A stretch of DNA of 64,000 bases. Source: Undaria pinnatifida. Taxonomy: Eukaryota; Sar; Phaeophyceae; Laminariales; Alariaceae. The translations under genes were made by a program, and so were the position numbers. Shown piece after piece: positions 34,533 to 45,499 of this stretch. Each line of letters starts with the position of its first letter. Positions within the stretch are counted from its first letter, which is position 1. The stretch lies in the NCBI GenBank assembly GCA_012845835.1, contig JABAKD010000002.1:27392710-27456709 (forward strand), read 5' to 3'. The notes beneath the pieces were generated by a model that was not told where the DNA came from, did no database searches, and worked only from the letters and a program-made list of their open reading frames with translations.

Positions 34533-34842
34533 ATTTTTTTTCGCACACTTCTACTTTCTAGCTTCTGGACAAGCCGTGGTCACAGGTGTCGCCCCTTCTT
34601 CCCCCGGTTCTTGCCTTCAATTTTTATCGCGCATAGGGTTCAGCACTCCCACTGCTCGTCGATTTTTCATCGAATGTTGCTAACTCACGCTCTTGCGCTT
34701 TCCGCAAGTCAATTTGAGCACGAAAAAAAGTCGCAACGAATTTATACGAGTACGAGTATGCACTCGACGGGGCTCGAGCTCACGAAACTGACCTATATCA
34801 GGCTCGAGGATAAAAAACCTGATACGTCACCGGGGCGACCGG
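34533..34842 (-). mobile_element. SINE-1 copy b inside the TRIM LTR
   Basis: T-tail at 34533, body, and 5' end CGGGGCGACCGG at 34842. It splits the TRIM left LTR, so it inserted later. Confidence 0.85.
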
Positions 34843-35058
34843 CAATAACAAATGGCGTCGTCGGCAGACCATGTTTTTTTGGGGGGTCTTGGGTTCGAAT
34901 CCCACCATCCACAATAATAAACTGTTTCAGACTTTCCCCACGTCGAACTTGAACAATAGTCTCCCCGGTATACCCAGGAAATGAAACCGCTTGGATATTG
35001 ACAGGTTCGCCCGTATATCCGGCCGACCTGGTATCCCGCCGTTTCAGGGGGGGGGGGG

Positions 35059-35142
35059 TGGCATAAGGCTTAGTTTGGGTAGGCTATTGGTTAACCTTTT
35101 GCAAGTGGTCAAACGGACTAATACCCCACCAACACCCTAACA
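35059..35142 (+). repeat. TRIM right LTR
   Basis: TGGCATAAGGCTTAG to ACACCCTAACA, 84 bp, TG...CA bounded, directly after a polypurine tract. Confidence 0.8.
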
Positions 35143-35310
35143 CCAAGCTGTGGCCCGAGATGTGTTTCGTCATTTTTGTTTGGTTTTCGTCAGTTTTTGT
35201 CGTCATTTTTGATTCTTTTATAATTACATATCCTCTAAACAGTGTCAAGAGTGATTAAAACCTTAAAACTGTCTCCGGTGGTATATGTAGGTAGCGTCGT
35301 TGTAAGCAGA
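35143..35310. other. intergenic
   Basis: Nothing recognised between the TRIM and the next SINE-1. Confidence 0.4.
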
Positions 35311-35603
35311 TTTTTTTTTTCTTTTTTTTTTTTTTTTCTCACACTTTTACTTTCCAGCTTCTGGACAAGCCGTGGTCACAGGTGTCGTCCCTTCTCCCCC
35401 CCGGTTCTTGCCTTCAATTTTTATCGCGCATAGGGTTCAGCACTCCCACTGCTCGTCGATTTTTCATCGAGTGTTGCTTACTCACGCTCTCGCGCTTTCC
35501 GCAAGTGAATTTGTGCACAAGAAAAAGTCCCAACGAATTTATACGAGTATGCACTCGGCGGGGCTCGAGCTCACGAAACTGACCTATGCCAGGCTAGCCA
35601 CCG
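35311..35603 (-). mobile_element. SINE-1 copy c
   Basis: Long T-tail (35311-35337), full body, and a 5' end with a short deletion between CCAGGCT and GCCACCGG. Confidence 0.8.
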
Positions 35604-36216
35604 GTGGCATCTTCACCGTCTCCTAAAATAAACCGACAGAGTCTCCCAAAGGGACCAAAACTTGACATTGTCTTCGGTCTCGCCGTTGGTTGTAAAATAC
35701 TGTACATTATTATTAGCCTTCGATGGCCCTCTTGCCATCTCCCAAAAGCGATAAGTAGAGTGCTGGTGCTATATGACGAAGTGTTACATAACCGTTTTTG
35801 AGACCCAGGTGAAACGAAGAATTAACATATAGCAGTAACCTTTTCCGAGACTCCCAGGTACAACATCGCGACTTGAAAAGCGGCAAGTAAGCGCGATCTT
35901 GTCAGCCCAATATTGCGGGGGAACATAGACAATACATGCAGTGATCAGAACCAGTATTGGTTAGAAACTTGGGGGAACAGACTATATAGTCCAAGCTATT
36001 TGCCATTACCGCGGCTTCTGATTTGTCAAGATACTACCTCTGGTATTAATTACTAGATCAGAGGTTTTTCGTTGTTACTGTTTACTGGGGAGCATAGTAA
36101 ATGGGACCTACGGTACTCACAAAAACATATATATATTCAACAATTTATCCAAGAATATTTGGTTCTATTTACTATGGTCTTCCGTAAATAGCCTGTTTGA
36201 CCACTCACTACTGGTA
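35604..36216. other. intergenic, nothing recognised
   Basis: AT-balanced sequence without gene or repeat that I recognise. Confidence 0.4.
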
Positions 36217-36745
36217 CTTCGCATGATACCTGTTGGTAGTAGTACATGTCCGAAAGAAAGCACAGCGCTGCTACACGGCACAGCGCAGCACGGCACAGCA
36301 CCGCAACCCACAGAGCAAGGCGAGGCACCACCACACGCCGCGCTGCGCTGTGCTGTGAGCTATAATAGCTGGGCTGAGCTCAGCTGGGAGTGCATTTTTT
36401 TTTATTCTGAAACAACATTAATGGAGTACTGAGTACGTAGAAACCTGGGTGGTGTGTTGCAGTAGTAGTAGTAGTAGTAGTAGTAGTAGCACCGGCACCT
36501 GGTACATGATTCTTCGAATGATACCTTATTGGCATGTACGGAATAGTAAAAGTACGGGAAAGCACGCAGCACAGCAGCACGGGACGGCACAGCACCGCAG
36601 AGTGCCGCACGGCACCGCACGGCACAGCATCGCACGGCCGAACGGCGCTGCACTGATGAGCTAGCGCTGCGGTGCGCTGCTGAGCTCAGCTCAGCTGATG
36701 AGCCACAAGCTCAGCTGATGAGCCAAGCTCAGCAGCTCAGCTCGG
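36217..36745. repeat. duplicated cluster of GCACGGCACAGC / AGCTCAGCTGATGAG words
   Basis: Two tandem modules each start TCG(C/A)ATGATACCT...TTGG and continue into GCACGGCACAGCACCGC words, ending in GCTGAGCTCAGCT. A (TAG)n microsatellite lies between them at 36463-36490. This is a fourth short-word cluster type. Confidence 0.55.
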
Positions 36746-36984
36746 ACCTGGCGTGGTGATACTTCGTGCAACAAAAAAGAAGGTGAAGGAAGAAATCGAA
36801 GAAAAGCTGTGGACCGTTCCGCAAGCAATGGCAGGAAGCGGTGTTCAAGTGGGAGGCCTTGAGAGGCCAGGAATGTACCACCTAGTGAATATACTTCTGT
36901 TTTGTAGTACCACAACCGAGCCCGCTCAGGAACAAAACAACGATAAGTGAGTGTATGGATACCAATTTTGCCCCATGGTTTGTT
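36746..36984. other. unannotated
   Basis: A purine-rich plus frame (36753-36950) without motif. No gene called. Confidence 0.35.
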
Positions 36985-37145
36985 TGTTGTTCTCACATTA
37001 ACTCGCATAATAGAGTCCTCATATCGTATGTTGCTGTTGTTGTTGTTGTTCTCACATCAACTAGCATAATCAAGTCCGTGGTCACAGGACAGGCTCCAGT
37101 CACTCTGGAGCTGAGGAATACCCCAGGGAAAAAAGCACAAACAGA
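36985..37145 (-). mobile_element. LINE-I 3' end fragment
   Basis: (GTT)n, CTCACATCAACTAGCATAAT, GTCCGTGGTCACAGGACAGG and ACTCTGGAGCTGAGGAATAC. This is the extreme 3' end of LINE-I in minus orientation. Part of the tip is tandemly duplicated (36990 and 37035). Confidence 0.7.
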
Positions 37146-37203
37146 ACGAAACAATATGACCCCTCCCCTTATGAAAAAACTTACCCACATATGGTATATT
37201 ACA

Positions 37204-37290
37204 AGTACCAACAACGCAACTTGCAAAGATGAGTATTGACCCGAAATTCGTGGCACTCACGGCTGACGTCCTTGAAATATTTTTATAAAA
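37204..37290 (-). repeat. conserved hairpin motif R, copy 4
   Basis: Reverse orientation: CAACTTGCAAAGATGAGTAT to CTCACGGCTGACGTCCTTGA. It forms a head-to-head pair with the S motif at 37331. Confidence 0.75.
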
Positions 37291-37330
37291 AAACCAAAGG
37301 TGATACACGCATGTTATGACAATTAATATA

Positions 37331-37545
37331 CACTCTAGCTGTGAGATCGAATATTTTGTCGAAACTCATCTTTGCAAGCTGTGTGTGATACTCCGATCGC
37401 GCGTATTACGGGTTGTGTGTCCTCATTTCAAGATATAGGTCGGCGACTCCCCTTGCAACTACAGTGTAGCCATCAGGGTCAACAGGGTGATGTTAGGCAG
37501 TCTGTGCGCGGAAACTCTAAAACCCTTTTCTGAGGGGGACAAAAT
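37331..37545 (+). repeat. conserved hairpin motif S, copy 1, with body
   Basis: Head CTCTAGCTGTGAGATCG to ACTCATCTTTGCAAGCTG, then the S body: GATACTCCGATCGCGCG, GTTGTGTGTCCTCATT, ATATAGGTCGGCGACTCCCC, ATCAGGGTCAACAGG, GAGGGGGACAAAATCTG. Confidence 0.75.
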
Positions 37546-37745
37546 CTGACGCATATATCACAGCTGACGCAATTCATTCCTCGACCACCACGTATATATT
37601 GCACGTAGTACCTATCACTACTTATACGCACGACAGCCGCAAGTCAACTGGAAAAGAGAAACAAAGAAAAGAAAAGAAGATAAAGGAAAGGAACGAACAG
37701 ACAAGGAAGCGAAAAAACGAAAAAGGAAAGGAAAGACAAAACATA
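37546..37745 (-). mobile_element. LINE-I 3' UTR fragment
   Basis: GACGCAATTCATTCCTC, ACGTATATATTGCACGTAGT, then the purine-rich GAAACAAAGAAAAG tract that on the minus strand is pyrimidine-rich. Matches 47830-48250. Confidence 0.6.
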
Positions 37746-39140
37746 TGCTTGACTGATCTCCTCGAACACTTGAAAAGATGGGTTACATCAACCATAAAAA
37801 CACGCAGGATTCCGAGAAGGAAAACATTAAACAACTACCAGGAATTAATATAATACCATGGTACATGATATCGTACCAGGTAAAACTGCTGCACAGTAGT
37901 ATCGTTACAGATGCAATAAACGGTTGAATGTCTGCCTACCTGCATAAAAAATTATGCGCTAACATGCATGCGGTTGGTTGAGTATATCATGTGCAATTTT
38001 TTATTGGGAACCATGGTCCGTTTTTCGGCCATCCGGCAATGCAGCATGTGTCGTAGGATCTTCAACATTCATCACCCACAAAACATCGTAAGTTTAGCTC
38101 AAGTTTAATATTCAATAGTACCTGGTATAGTCTATAACATTCCCAGTTCAAGAAGAAAAACCAAGGGAACCAAAAAGCACCGAGGCAACGGACACCTATA
38201 CGCATAAAGTTTGTAGATGACTGCTCTGAACCTTCTTCTGGCGGTTAGCATAGAGTCGTTTGCGCGCTCCATCCCCGTGCGCCATGGGTACACGTCTGTC
38301 ACCCCCCCCCCCCCCCCCCCCCCCCGCGCGCGCCCTCCTTGCTTGCTGGCGGTCTCTTAGCTGGAAAGCTTGAAAAGCAGGACACTTTTTGCGAAATTGC
38401 GACCTGTCTACAATCCAGTTACCGAGGCGATCTGAAGTGGGCGTTCCTTCGCCACCCTCTCTTCCTCGCCATTGAGCCCCCATCCTGTCTCCCTACTACG
38501 CTCGCTGCCAGAGACCTCCTCCACACCCCAAGACGCCCAAACATTTCCACCGCGAAAGTGGCAAACGTTTGTGACTCGGGGCTCGCCGAAGGACATAATG
38601 TATGTACTGTATGTCCAGGATGAGCGTAGGGTTGGCGATTTTGCGCGCCTCGGAGGTAGAGGCAGCTCATCCATCGTGGTCAGCGCTGCCACTCACAACC
38701 TGCGCTTTTGCCTTCGGGTCTCTGCGTGGGTGACGTGTCCAGTAGGGTAGACTTGTCACGGAATACATACCCGGTTCGGAGCGTCCCGGAGATTTCCGCT
38801 GCTGGCGACGATGTCCAACCACCCGAAGCATGAACGTACACACATTGGACCCAAGATCCCGGGTTGACGGTCTAGTTTTGACCCGTCAAAGCGTCTTTGA
38901 ACTCATCATACTGGTTTTAGTTAAATCCTTGACTTGACGGCTGTCCGTAGGGGCAAGAGTGCCGTCAACCTCCAACCGAAATATTGGCATCGGACACGTC
39001 ACGATCTACAGCAGTGTAGTAGTTGTAGTACATCAACTTCGTACAGTTTTTTCTCCATCTTTTATCGGGGATCTTACTATAATAATATTGTTGTAGCTAC
39101 CGTTGTGAGACGTTGTGCAGGAATTGTATAAACAGAAGTA
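37746..39140. other. intergenic with poly-C
   Basis: C run of about 25 at 38300-38325. Overlapping open frames at 38196-38750 on both strands lack motif or splice agreement, so no gene is called. Confidence 0.35.
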
Positions 39141-39370
39141 CAGATCCAACAACAACAACGAAAAGCATGTGCTAGATCATGCCGATCGCACGGCTCCCAC
39201 CCAGCATCATGAGCTACATCATACAGATATTCCCTGCAACATCTAACATGGATCTGGATCTAGAGTACAGATCCAACCCAGGAAACGTGTGTCAGATCAC
39301 ACGCACATCGCACGGCTCTCACCCAGCATCATGATCTATACGATACAGATATTTCCTGCAAGATCTAGAT
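39141..39370 (+). repeat. 110-bp tandem duplication
   Basis: Two copies of a unit with CAGATCCAAC, TCGCACGGCTC.CACCCAGC, ATCATGA.CTA and ATACAGATATT.CCTGCAA (39141-39250 and 39267-39370). Confidence 0.7.
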
Positions 39371-39827
39371 CATCATCAAAAGTGGGAATCGGTGATCTGT
39401 CGGACGTGTGATAGGTTTATACCTGCTTGTAATGGAGTGCCCTCCGTTTGAACTCCATCATATAGGGTTGTATATCTTGCAATGAGGCATTTTAGCCTCG
39501 TTATCACGAGGTGTGGGGGAATCTATAGCCTCATTTTCGTTTGTTTTGAATAGCCGCATCTTCGATCCCCTTTCCAACTCTGCTTGTTTTGTTGACATCC
39601 TTTGATTGCTAGGTGATCTACGTCTACGACTATTCAGGGTGGCCTAATGTAATGGAGTGCCCTCCGTAGAAGGATAGTTTATAGATTCGACGTTAAACCA
39701 TGTCATAGTTGAGGTGAAACCACGTGATATTAGAACCTGGAGTGTATTTTCATTTTTAATAATATTAGATGTCACACTCACGCCAAGGCCATCATAGATG
39801 GGCCATAATGTAGGTGACGATGATGGG

Positions 39828-40003
39828 ACAAGCAGGACGCCCCTCATCTCGCTACCCTGCTCTACCACGCGCTACCCTGCAGCCCTGTTATGTCTATGTC
39901 TGTCTTTTTATTAATAGTATTATTGGGACAAGCAGGACGCCCCTCATCTCACTACCCTGCACTACCCCGCGCTACCTTGCAGCCCTGTTATGTCTGTCTT
40001 TAT
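39828..40003 (+). repeat. 85-bp tandem duplication
   Basis: GGGACAAGCAGGACGCCCCT, ACCCTGC.CTACC.CGCGCTA and GCAGCCCTGTTATGTCT occur twice, at about 39830 and 39924. Confidence 0.8.
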
Positions 40004-40214
40004 AGGGAAATAATGCGTAAGCTTTTTTGAGTCTATCCAGCGAGTCATGAGGAGAGACCCATCATAGACACCGGAACCCATGAGGGGCAGGCTTCTCAAC
40101 ACCGACCAACCACGCATCCCCCACTGAGAGTACCATCACATGCTGCCAAGAAGGGTAGCCCGGCCTTCGACTTGGGGAGGAAAAGGCTGGTGGTGCCAGT
40201 AACAGCTCACCTAC

Positions 40215-40444
40215 GCTCCTGCTCGGGGGCCGGCGCGTGCTTGGCGCATGTCCACGTCTGCTGCAACGCATCAGGGGCACCTCATCGCTACGTGCTTTTC
40301 GATACCCATGAACCTCCTTCCGGGGCTGGCGAACGATATCCATGTGGGTATAACCCTTGACGAGGCCGTTGGCCGCGCCACGAAGGCATGCATGGAGTAC
40401 AATGACTCGTCAGTCGCAACATCAAGCAGTTTTCCGTTTGTTTA
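40215..40444 (+). other. possible exon, unrecognised
   Basis: After an acceptor-like GTAACAG the frame reads MSTSAATHQGHLIATCF, PMNLLPGLANDIHVGITLD and ACMEYNDSSVATSSSF to TAA at 40442. It has coding-like composition, but there is no neighbouring exon and no known domain. Confidence 0.25.
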
Positions 40445-40582
40445 ACTAATCACGGGGGGGGGGGGGTATAGGGAGTCACGGCGAAGATCTTGGTCTCCCT
40501 CCCAAGCGGATCGTCCGGTCAAAGCAGCGGACGTCTGCGTAAATGATAATGTTGACCACTGATAGGAACAGCTTACGCTATA

Positions 40583-40742
40583 CCTACAATGGGACCCGAA
40601 GGGTGCGCCAGCTAGCGTTGGGCTGCGAAAGCAACTGAGTTAAATCGACACACGACGCGTATGAAAATACGTGGAAGTGTGGTGAGCTAAAGCTTTATTT
40701 TTCCCCATCCGCCGGAGGATGAAAAAATAAATAAATAAAAAA
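40583..40742 (+). mobile_element. SINE-2 copy a
   Basis: GGGTGCGCCAGCTAGCGTTG, GCAACTGAGTTAAATCGACA, ACGCGTATGAAAATACG, CCCATCCGCCGGAGGAT and an A-rich tail. About 150 bp. The GCTAGCGTTGGG and GAGTTAAATC words are weakly like Pol III A and B boxes. Confidence 0.65.
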
Positions 40743-41077
40743 TGTGTCAGCTTATGCTTGGGGTAGAGGAAGAAGTACAGGGTCTTCGACCTCGGATATT
40801 CTAGATATAGGGTCTCTGGCTTCATCGCCGAGCTCAAATGCTAGGCGGCGGTGTAAAGTAGCAACGCACTACACAGGCGCTGAAACAACTAATATTACTA
40901 ATGCTACAGCCAGCCGCAGCTGCTGTTCCTCCTCCTGTTGTGCACCGTTGGTGGTGGTGGTGCCAAAGAAAGCAGCAGCAGGGCGGCTATTATTTCTGCT
41001 GTATGGAGTTCATTTGTGCTGATATCTCTGCTCTGCTGCTACTACCTACTGCAGCAGCAAGGAGTATCCCCTCTCTG
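40743..41077. other. intergenic with GCA/GCT repeats
   Basis: CAGCAG and CTGCTG stretches and no gene. Confidence 0.4.
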
Positions 41078-41465
41078 CTGGTATCAGGTTATCTTCGAGC
41101 CTGATATAATAGGTCAGTTTCGTGAGTTCGAATCCCCCCGAGTGCATGCTCGTATAAATCCGTGGGGATTTTTTCTTTTGCGCACAAATTGACTTGCGGA
41201 AAGCGCGAGAAGCGTGAGTTCGTAGCAACACTCGATGAAAAATCGACGAGCACAGCAGTAGTGGGATTGCTGAACCCTATGAGCGATAAAAAATGAAGGC
41301 AAGAACCGGGGGGGAGAAGGGGTGACACCTGTGACCACGGCTTGTCCAGAAGCTGGAAGAAAGTACAAGTGTGAACAAAAAAGGGGGAGAGAAGGAGTGA
41401 CACATGTATGACCACGGCTTGCCCATCAGTAGCTGGAAGAAAGTACGAGTGTGAAAAAAAAAGAG
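41078..41465 (+). mobile_element. SINE-1 copy d with duplicated tail
   Basis: The 5' tRNA-like part is shortened. The B-box GAGTTCGAATCC is intact and the body continues to an A-rich tail at about 41370. Then the last about 80 bp (GGGAGAGAAGGAGTGACAC to GAAAGTACGAGTGTG) is repeated with a second A tail. Confidence 0.75.
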
Positions 41466-41756
41466 ATCAACCAAGTGAGAAACGCGTCCATTTTCATGGC
41501 ATGATGAACACGCAACGCAGAGCACACGATGATAGTTCATGCTACGCGTCGTGCAACTCGTTTCGTTTGGAGTCTTGCATAAAAATGTCATCACCGCCTA
41601 CGCTAGCCCGTGTACGAGCTGGTCTGGCCTAGAGCCAGCCGGGACGGTTAAATGGTTTTCCGCTGCGCAGTTTTGCGATTTTTGGTCTTAAACATTGCAT
41701 GGGGCCCGGTCTGCGTATTCCCCATTGAGCCAAGGCTCTACAGAAGAAGAAAAGAA
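41466..41756. other. intergenic
   Basis: Nothing recognised. Confidence 0.4.
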
Positions 41757-41897
41757 ATGCGCCAGCTAGCGTTGGGCTGCGAAAGCAACTGAGTTAAATC
41801 GACACACGACGCGTATGAAAATACGCGGAAGTGTGGTGAGCTAAAGCTTTATTTTTCCCCATCCGCCGGAGGATAAAAAAAAAAAAAAAAAAAAAGA
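41757..41897 (+). mobile_element. SINE-2 copy b
   Basis: GCGCCAGCTAGCGTTGGG to CCGGAGGAT followed by A19 or so. Almost identical to copy a 1.1 kb upstream, so probably recent. Confidence 0.75.
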
Positions 41898-42535
41898 AAT
41901 GAGATATGACAGTTTTTGAGTGAAACGTCAAGGTAGAAATCGACCGAAATTCATGTCATTGATATTTTTTTTCTGGAGCCGCTTTAGAGGCCCTCGTAGG
42001 CAAATGCGCTTCGAATCACGTGTCATAATTTCACGTCCAAATTCGTAAAAATGCGGTGCGAAAACCAGATTCTGTGTCTCTTATCGTAGCATCTTCATTT
42101 TGTATTGGGATATTCTGCGCGACGTATTTCTTTACATAAATAATTAAGCGATGAGACGGGTATCGATTAGTTTGCCCACGCCTCAAGGAACGCTCAAACC
42201 AAGTTTCAGCGGCATGTGCAGTACAACGTTTTCGGGCTTTTTTTTTTTTTTTTTTTTTCGTATAGACTTCAGTATCGAGATATATCTTCGGGAATGACGG
42301 GATTTATAGTTGATTATTTGTACTATCAACGACGAAAAAAACTCGGATCGAAAGAAATCCAACTCCAACAAACGCGCTACAGACCCAGACGCACAGCAGC
42401 TGAGCTGCAAACTCTGGCGTCGAAATGCTTCCAAACAAATGCGAAAACGCCCATTATTAACTGAAAATTAGTTTTAAGGCTGGACCAGGTCGTAGCTTCG
42501 TGTGGCTGATCTTGCAACCGTAAGTTTTACTTGTA
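41898..42535. other. intergenic
   Basis: T20 run near 42239. No gene recognised. Confidence 0.4.
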
Positions 42536-42735
42536 TAAAAAATTGTTTCAAGGACGTCAGCCGTGAGTTCGACGAATTTCAGGTCAATACTCATCTTTGC
42601 AAGCTGCGTTGTTGGTACTTGTAATATACTACGTATATGGGTGTGATTTAATTGGGAGGGGTCCTATTTTTTGTCCACCATACAAAAATGGTAAGTGTTG
42701 GTATTTTTACTCAAGATGGGGAATTTTGAGCAAGA
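42536..42735 (+). repeat. conserved hairpin motif R, copy 5, with extended body
   Basis: Hairpin head plus the same 110-bp body as 17130-17240 (TTGGGAGGGGTCCTATTTTT, GGTAAGTGTTG, TGGGGAATTTTGAGC). Confidence 0.8.
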
Positions 42736-43014
42736 TCTAACATCATATCTATTTTATACAATTGTAAACATATTACTGTAGTTTCCACTGCTGTACTGCT
42801 CATCATCATATGTCATGGTAAGCGGTTTATTTTGTTTTTTCTCCCCCCCGCTTAAACATCGGGAGGAGTACGAATACAGAATAATTATTAGTTATCTTAT
42901 ATGTTACTCTTAATACAGCATTCGAGAATATAAGTCGGCTACCCCAACCCCCCCGAGAAAAAAAAAAAAAAAAAAAAAACTCTGTGGGACACGAACCCAC
43001 GGTTCCAAATTGAT

Positions 43015-43290
43015 ACGTTTCACGGGTCATGCCCCGATCAGCCTCACGGTTTGGGTCGGCCGGGTCAAGAGGTTTTTTAATCTCACGGGTCGGGTCGGGT
43101 CGGGTCGGGTCGGGTCGGATCGGATCGGGTCGGGTCAAAGGTTGTTGGGAACTCATGGATCGGGTCGGGTCATGACCTCAGAAGAGATACGGGTCATCTG
43201 GTCATCATGCCACGGGTCAGGCCACGTTGACCCGACAGTAGTTTTCTTCTGACTCGCGGGTAGGACCGGTAGACCTGACCCGCGGATCCA
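43015..43290. repeat. GGGTC word array
   Basis: CACGGGTCGGGTCGGGTCGG and related pentamers with ATCTCACGGGT spacers. Related to 8652-8853 and 43690-44057. Confidence 0.7.
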
Positions 43291-43399
43291 ACGCATTCAA
43301 TCCTTACTAATTCCTTTCCGAGGGCCTCTGTGGTGCTGTGATATTCCTTTGTGATCATAATCTACAAACTTCAAGTTAGTAGTTTCTAAGACGCAAAAG

Positions 43400-43475
43400 C
43401 GAAGAACTCGATCAATCCAACGATAATGATACTCATCTTTGCAAGCTGCGGGATACCTCAGTCGCGCGTTTTCAC
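43400..43475 (+). repeat. hairpin motif, divergent copy U
   Basis: ATACTCATCTTTGCAAGCTG then GGGATACCTCAGTCGCGCGT, which aligns with the S body start. The 5' strand of the hairpin (GAACTCGATC) is diverged. Confidence 0.5.
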
Positions 43476-43689
43476 TCTTTAAAGTTACATGAATAAGTGT
43501 TCCCTTTGTGGGTTCATTTTTTTGTCGTGGCGAACAGCCAGGACAATTTTCCTCCTTTTCGTCGTACGCAAAATGTGTGTACTAATGTCCAGATCTTCCG
43601 TACCATACTTTTGTATACGACCCATTACATCCAGGTCACATGCATATCTCGCTGCGGGGGAACAAAAACGCGGACAAAATTATTTTCGA

Positions 43690-44057
43690 ACAGTCAACGC
43701 GTGGGTCGAATCCACGGGTCGAAACCATGGGTCGAGAAAAAAAAAAGTCTCGCGGGTCAAGGTGACCCGCCCCACGACAAAAGACCTGCTCTCACGGGTC
43801 GTTCGGAGCTCGGCGGGTGGGGTCGAATCGGGTCAAGAGGTAGGTGTTCAAACTCTCACGGGTGCGATCGGGTTGGGTCAGGTTGCAGTGAGGTTTCGAA
43901 ATCTCACGGGTGCGATCGGGTTGGGTCAGGTTATGAAATCTCACGGGTCGGGCCGGGTCGGGTCAGAAGGTCCTTGAATTGAAATCTCACGGATCGAGTC
44001 GGGTCAAATTGATCCGACCCGATCCGTAAGGTTTGACCTGACCTGCGAAAAGCCCTG
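43690..44057. mobile_element. hAT-like GGGTC element, right part
   Basis: Repeated TCTCACGGGTGCGATCGGGT and GGGTC words. The right end in reverse reads CAGGGCTTTTCGCAGGTC, similar to the left end of 8652. The left end was not found. Confidence 0.4.
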
Positions 44058-44078
44058 ATTTTTTCCACTCTGGAGCCC

Positions 44079-44451
44079 TGTTAAGGACTTAGAGAGGTAT
44101 TAGTCTGTTTGACCACTTGCAACTGGTTAACCAATAGCTTACCCAAACTAAGCCTTATAACACTCTCCCCCCCTGAAACGGCGGGATAGCAGGTCGGCCG
44201 GATATACGGCGAACCTCTGTCAATATCCAAGCCGTTTCATTTCCTGGGGATACCGGGGAGAGTAATTTTTCAAGTTCGCCATGGGGAAATCTGAAAAAGT
44301 TTATTATGGTGGATGTGGGGATCGAACCCACGACCCAAAAACCCATGGTCCTGCCGACGACGCCATTTGTTAAGGACTTAGAGAGGTATTAGTCTGTTTG
44401 ACCACTTGCAACTGGTTAACCAATAGCTTACCCAAACTAAGCCTTATAACA
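44079..44451 (-). mobile_element. complete TRIM element, copy 2
   Basis: Two 84-bp direct repeats (44079-44162, 44368-44451) are identical, begin TG and end CA, and flank a 205-bp interior. The 4-bp target duplication GCCC is at 44075-44078 and 44452-44455. Read on the minus strand, the interior opens AATGGCGTCGTCGGCAGG and contains GGGTTCGATCCCC with GTGGG/CCCAC arms, ending ACATCCACCA. It finishes with the purine tract CAGGGGGGGAGAG directly before the 3' LTR. These are the marks of a terminal-repeat retrotransposon in miniature. It encodes no protein. Identical LTRs imply a recent insertion. Confidence 0.9.
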
Positions 44452-44459
44452 GCCCCCTT

Positions 44460-44660
44460 AGAACTTTGCTCATGTAATCTTGTCTAAACTCCATTTTTTT
44501 TCTTTTATATCGTATCCTCCGGCGGATGGGGAAAAATAAAAAGCTTACCCTGGTTTAAGCTAGTCTACACTTTCACGTATTTTCATACGCGTCGTGTGTC
44601 GATTTAACTCAGTGTTGTTTTCGCAACCCAGCGCTAGCTGACGCGTCCTCCTCTATTATT
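44460..44660 (-). mobile_element. SINE-2 copy c
   Basis: Minus orientation: ATCCTCCGGCGGATGGGG, AAGCTTACCC, ATTTTCATACGCGTCGTGTG, AGCGCTAGCTGACGCG. Confidence 0.65.
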
Positions 44661-45253
44661 ATTACAGAAAAGGTAGTGCATCCTCGTTTTCTCGCGTGTT
44701 TTTTTGTTTTTTTCGTGTCTTCATCAAGCGCGCCGAGAATTGATGTCCCAAATCGTGGATCGTTCCTCATACGTACGTGCTCGTTTCATATGATAGCGAG
44801 AGTGACGACGACAACGATGATAAGTTCATGAGTGGGTGGGGGATATGGGATGGATGTACCGCTGCATGTAGTAGTAGGTAGAAGACAACAACACTGCTGA
44901 CTGGTGAGCTATTGAGTTCGTGTTGGATAACCCACCTGCATACATACCTGCATGTGATTAGGTTATTATTCTACTGCATGCAGCTCGTGCAAGCGTGGAA
45001 GGTGGGAAGACATTTATTATTTGCTACTACGACGATTCGTACAAGTATGTGGTAGAATAGAAAACCGTGCATTTGCGTTGTGTTGATGGTTTATTATGCT
45101 TCTACTCGCTCGGTTCATAGAAAATCTCAATCTAGACTGACATACTCTGTCTGGGTATATCACCCACTCTAACGGGAGGTACGCATGGATGTACCCGCGA
45201 ACACCGATCTTAAACGACAAAATACGCGATTATTGAAGCAGATTGAATCTCAC
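44661..45253. other. unannotated, downstream of a first exon on the minus strand
   Basis: Intron or intergenic. No downstream exon of the 45254-45499 gene could be recognised. Confidence 0.35.
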
Positions 45254-45499
45254 CTTGTTCCTGGTGATGCTGCTATTATTATTGCTGCTGCCATTCAGGT
45301 AGAGCACGCTTGCCATCGCCTCCGAGGATGAACTGGTTACGTCATCGTGCAGCGACTCCTCGCCCATGTGGGGCAGAACCTGCTTGTTGTCGAACGCTTG
45401 CGTCCGGGTGGGCTTGCCGGCTCCCCCCGTCCCGATCCCCCCCCTCATGGACAAGGCCCGCTCCAGCACCCCCAGAGCGGGTCTGCTTGGTTCCGCCAT
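45254..45499 (-). CDS. first coding exon of an unrecognised gene
   Basis: ATG at 45499 in good context (CACGAG before, GC after), 82 codons, ending at a consensus donor AAG followed by GTGAGA. Reads MAEPSRPALGVLERALSM, a glycine stretch, KPTRTQAFDNKQVLPHMG, DDVTSSSSEAMASVLYL and NGSSNNNSSITRNK. The serine/asparagine-rich end suggests a disordered N-terminus. Codon composition is far more gene-like than the surroundings. A longer exon from acceptor TTTGCAG at 45570 is closed in this frame by a stop, so I choose the ATG. Later exons were not found, and it may be a gene broken by the insertions around it. Confidence 0.5.

Larger units (their letters stand above)
34441..35142 (+). mobile_element. 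TRIM element, copy 1, interrupted by SINE-1
   Basis: Left LTR TGTTAGAAGGCTTAG... is cut by a SINE-1 at 34533. The internal region resumes AATGGCGTCGTCGGCAGACC and includes a tRNA-like arm (TGGGTTCGAATCCCA). A polypurine run CAGGGGGGGGGGGG precedes the right LTR at 35059-35142 (84 bp, ending CTAACA). The 4-bp target duplication CCAA is present at 34437-34440 and 35143-35146. No coding capacity, so movement would depend on another element's proteins. Confidence 0.85.
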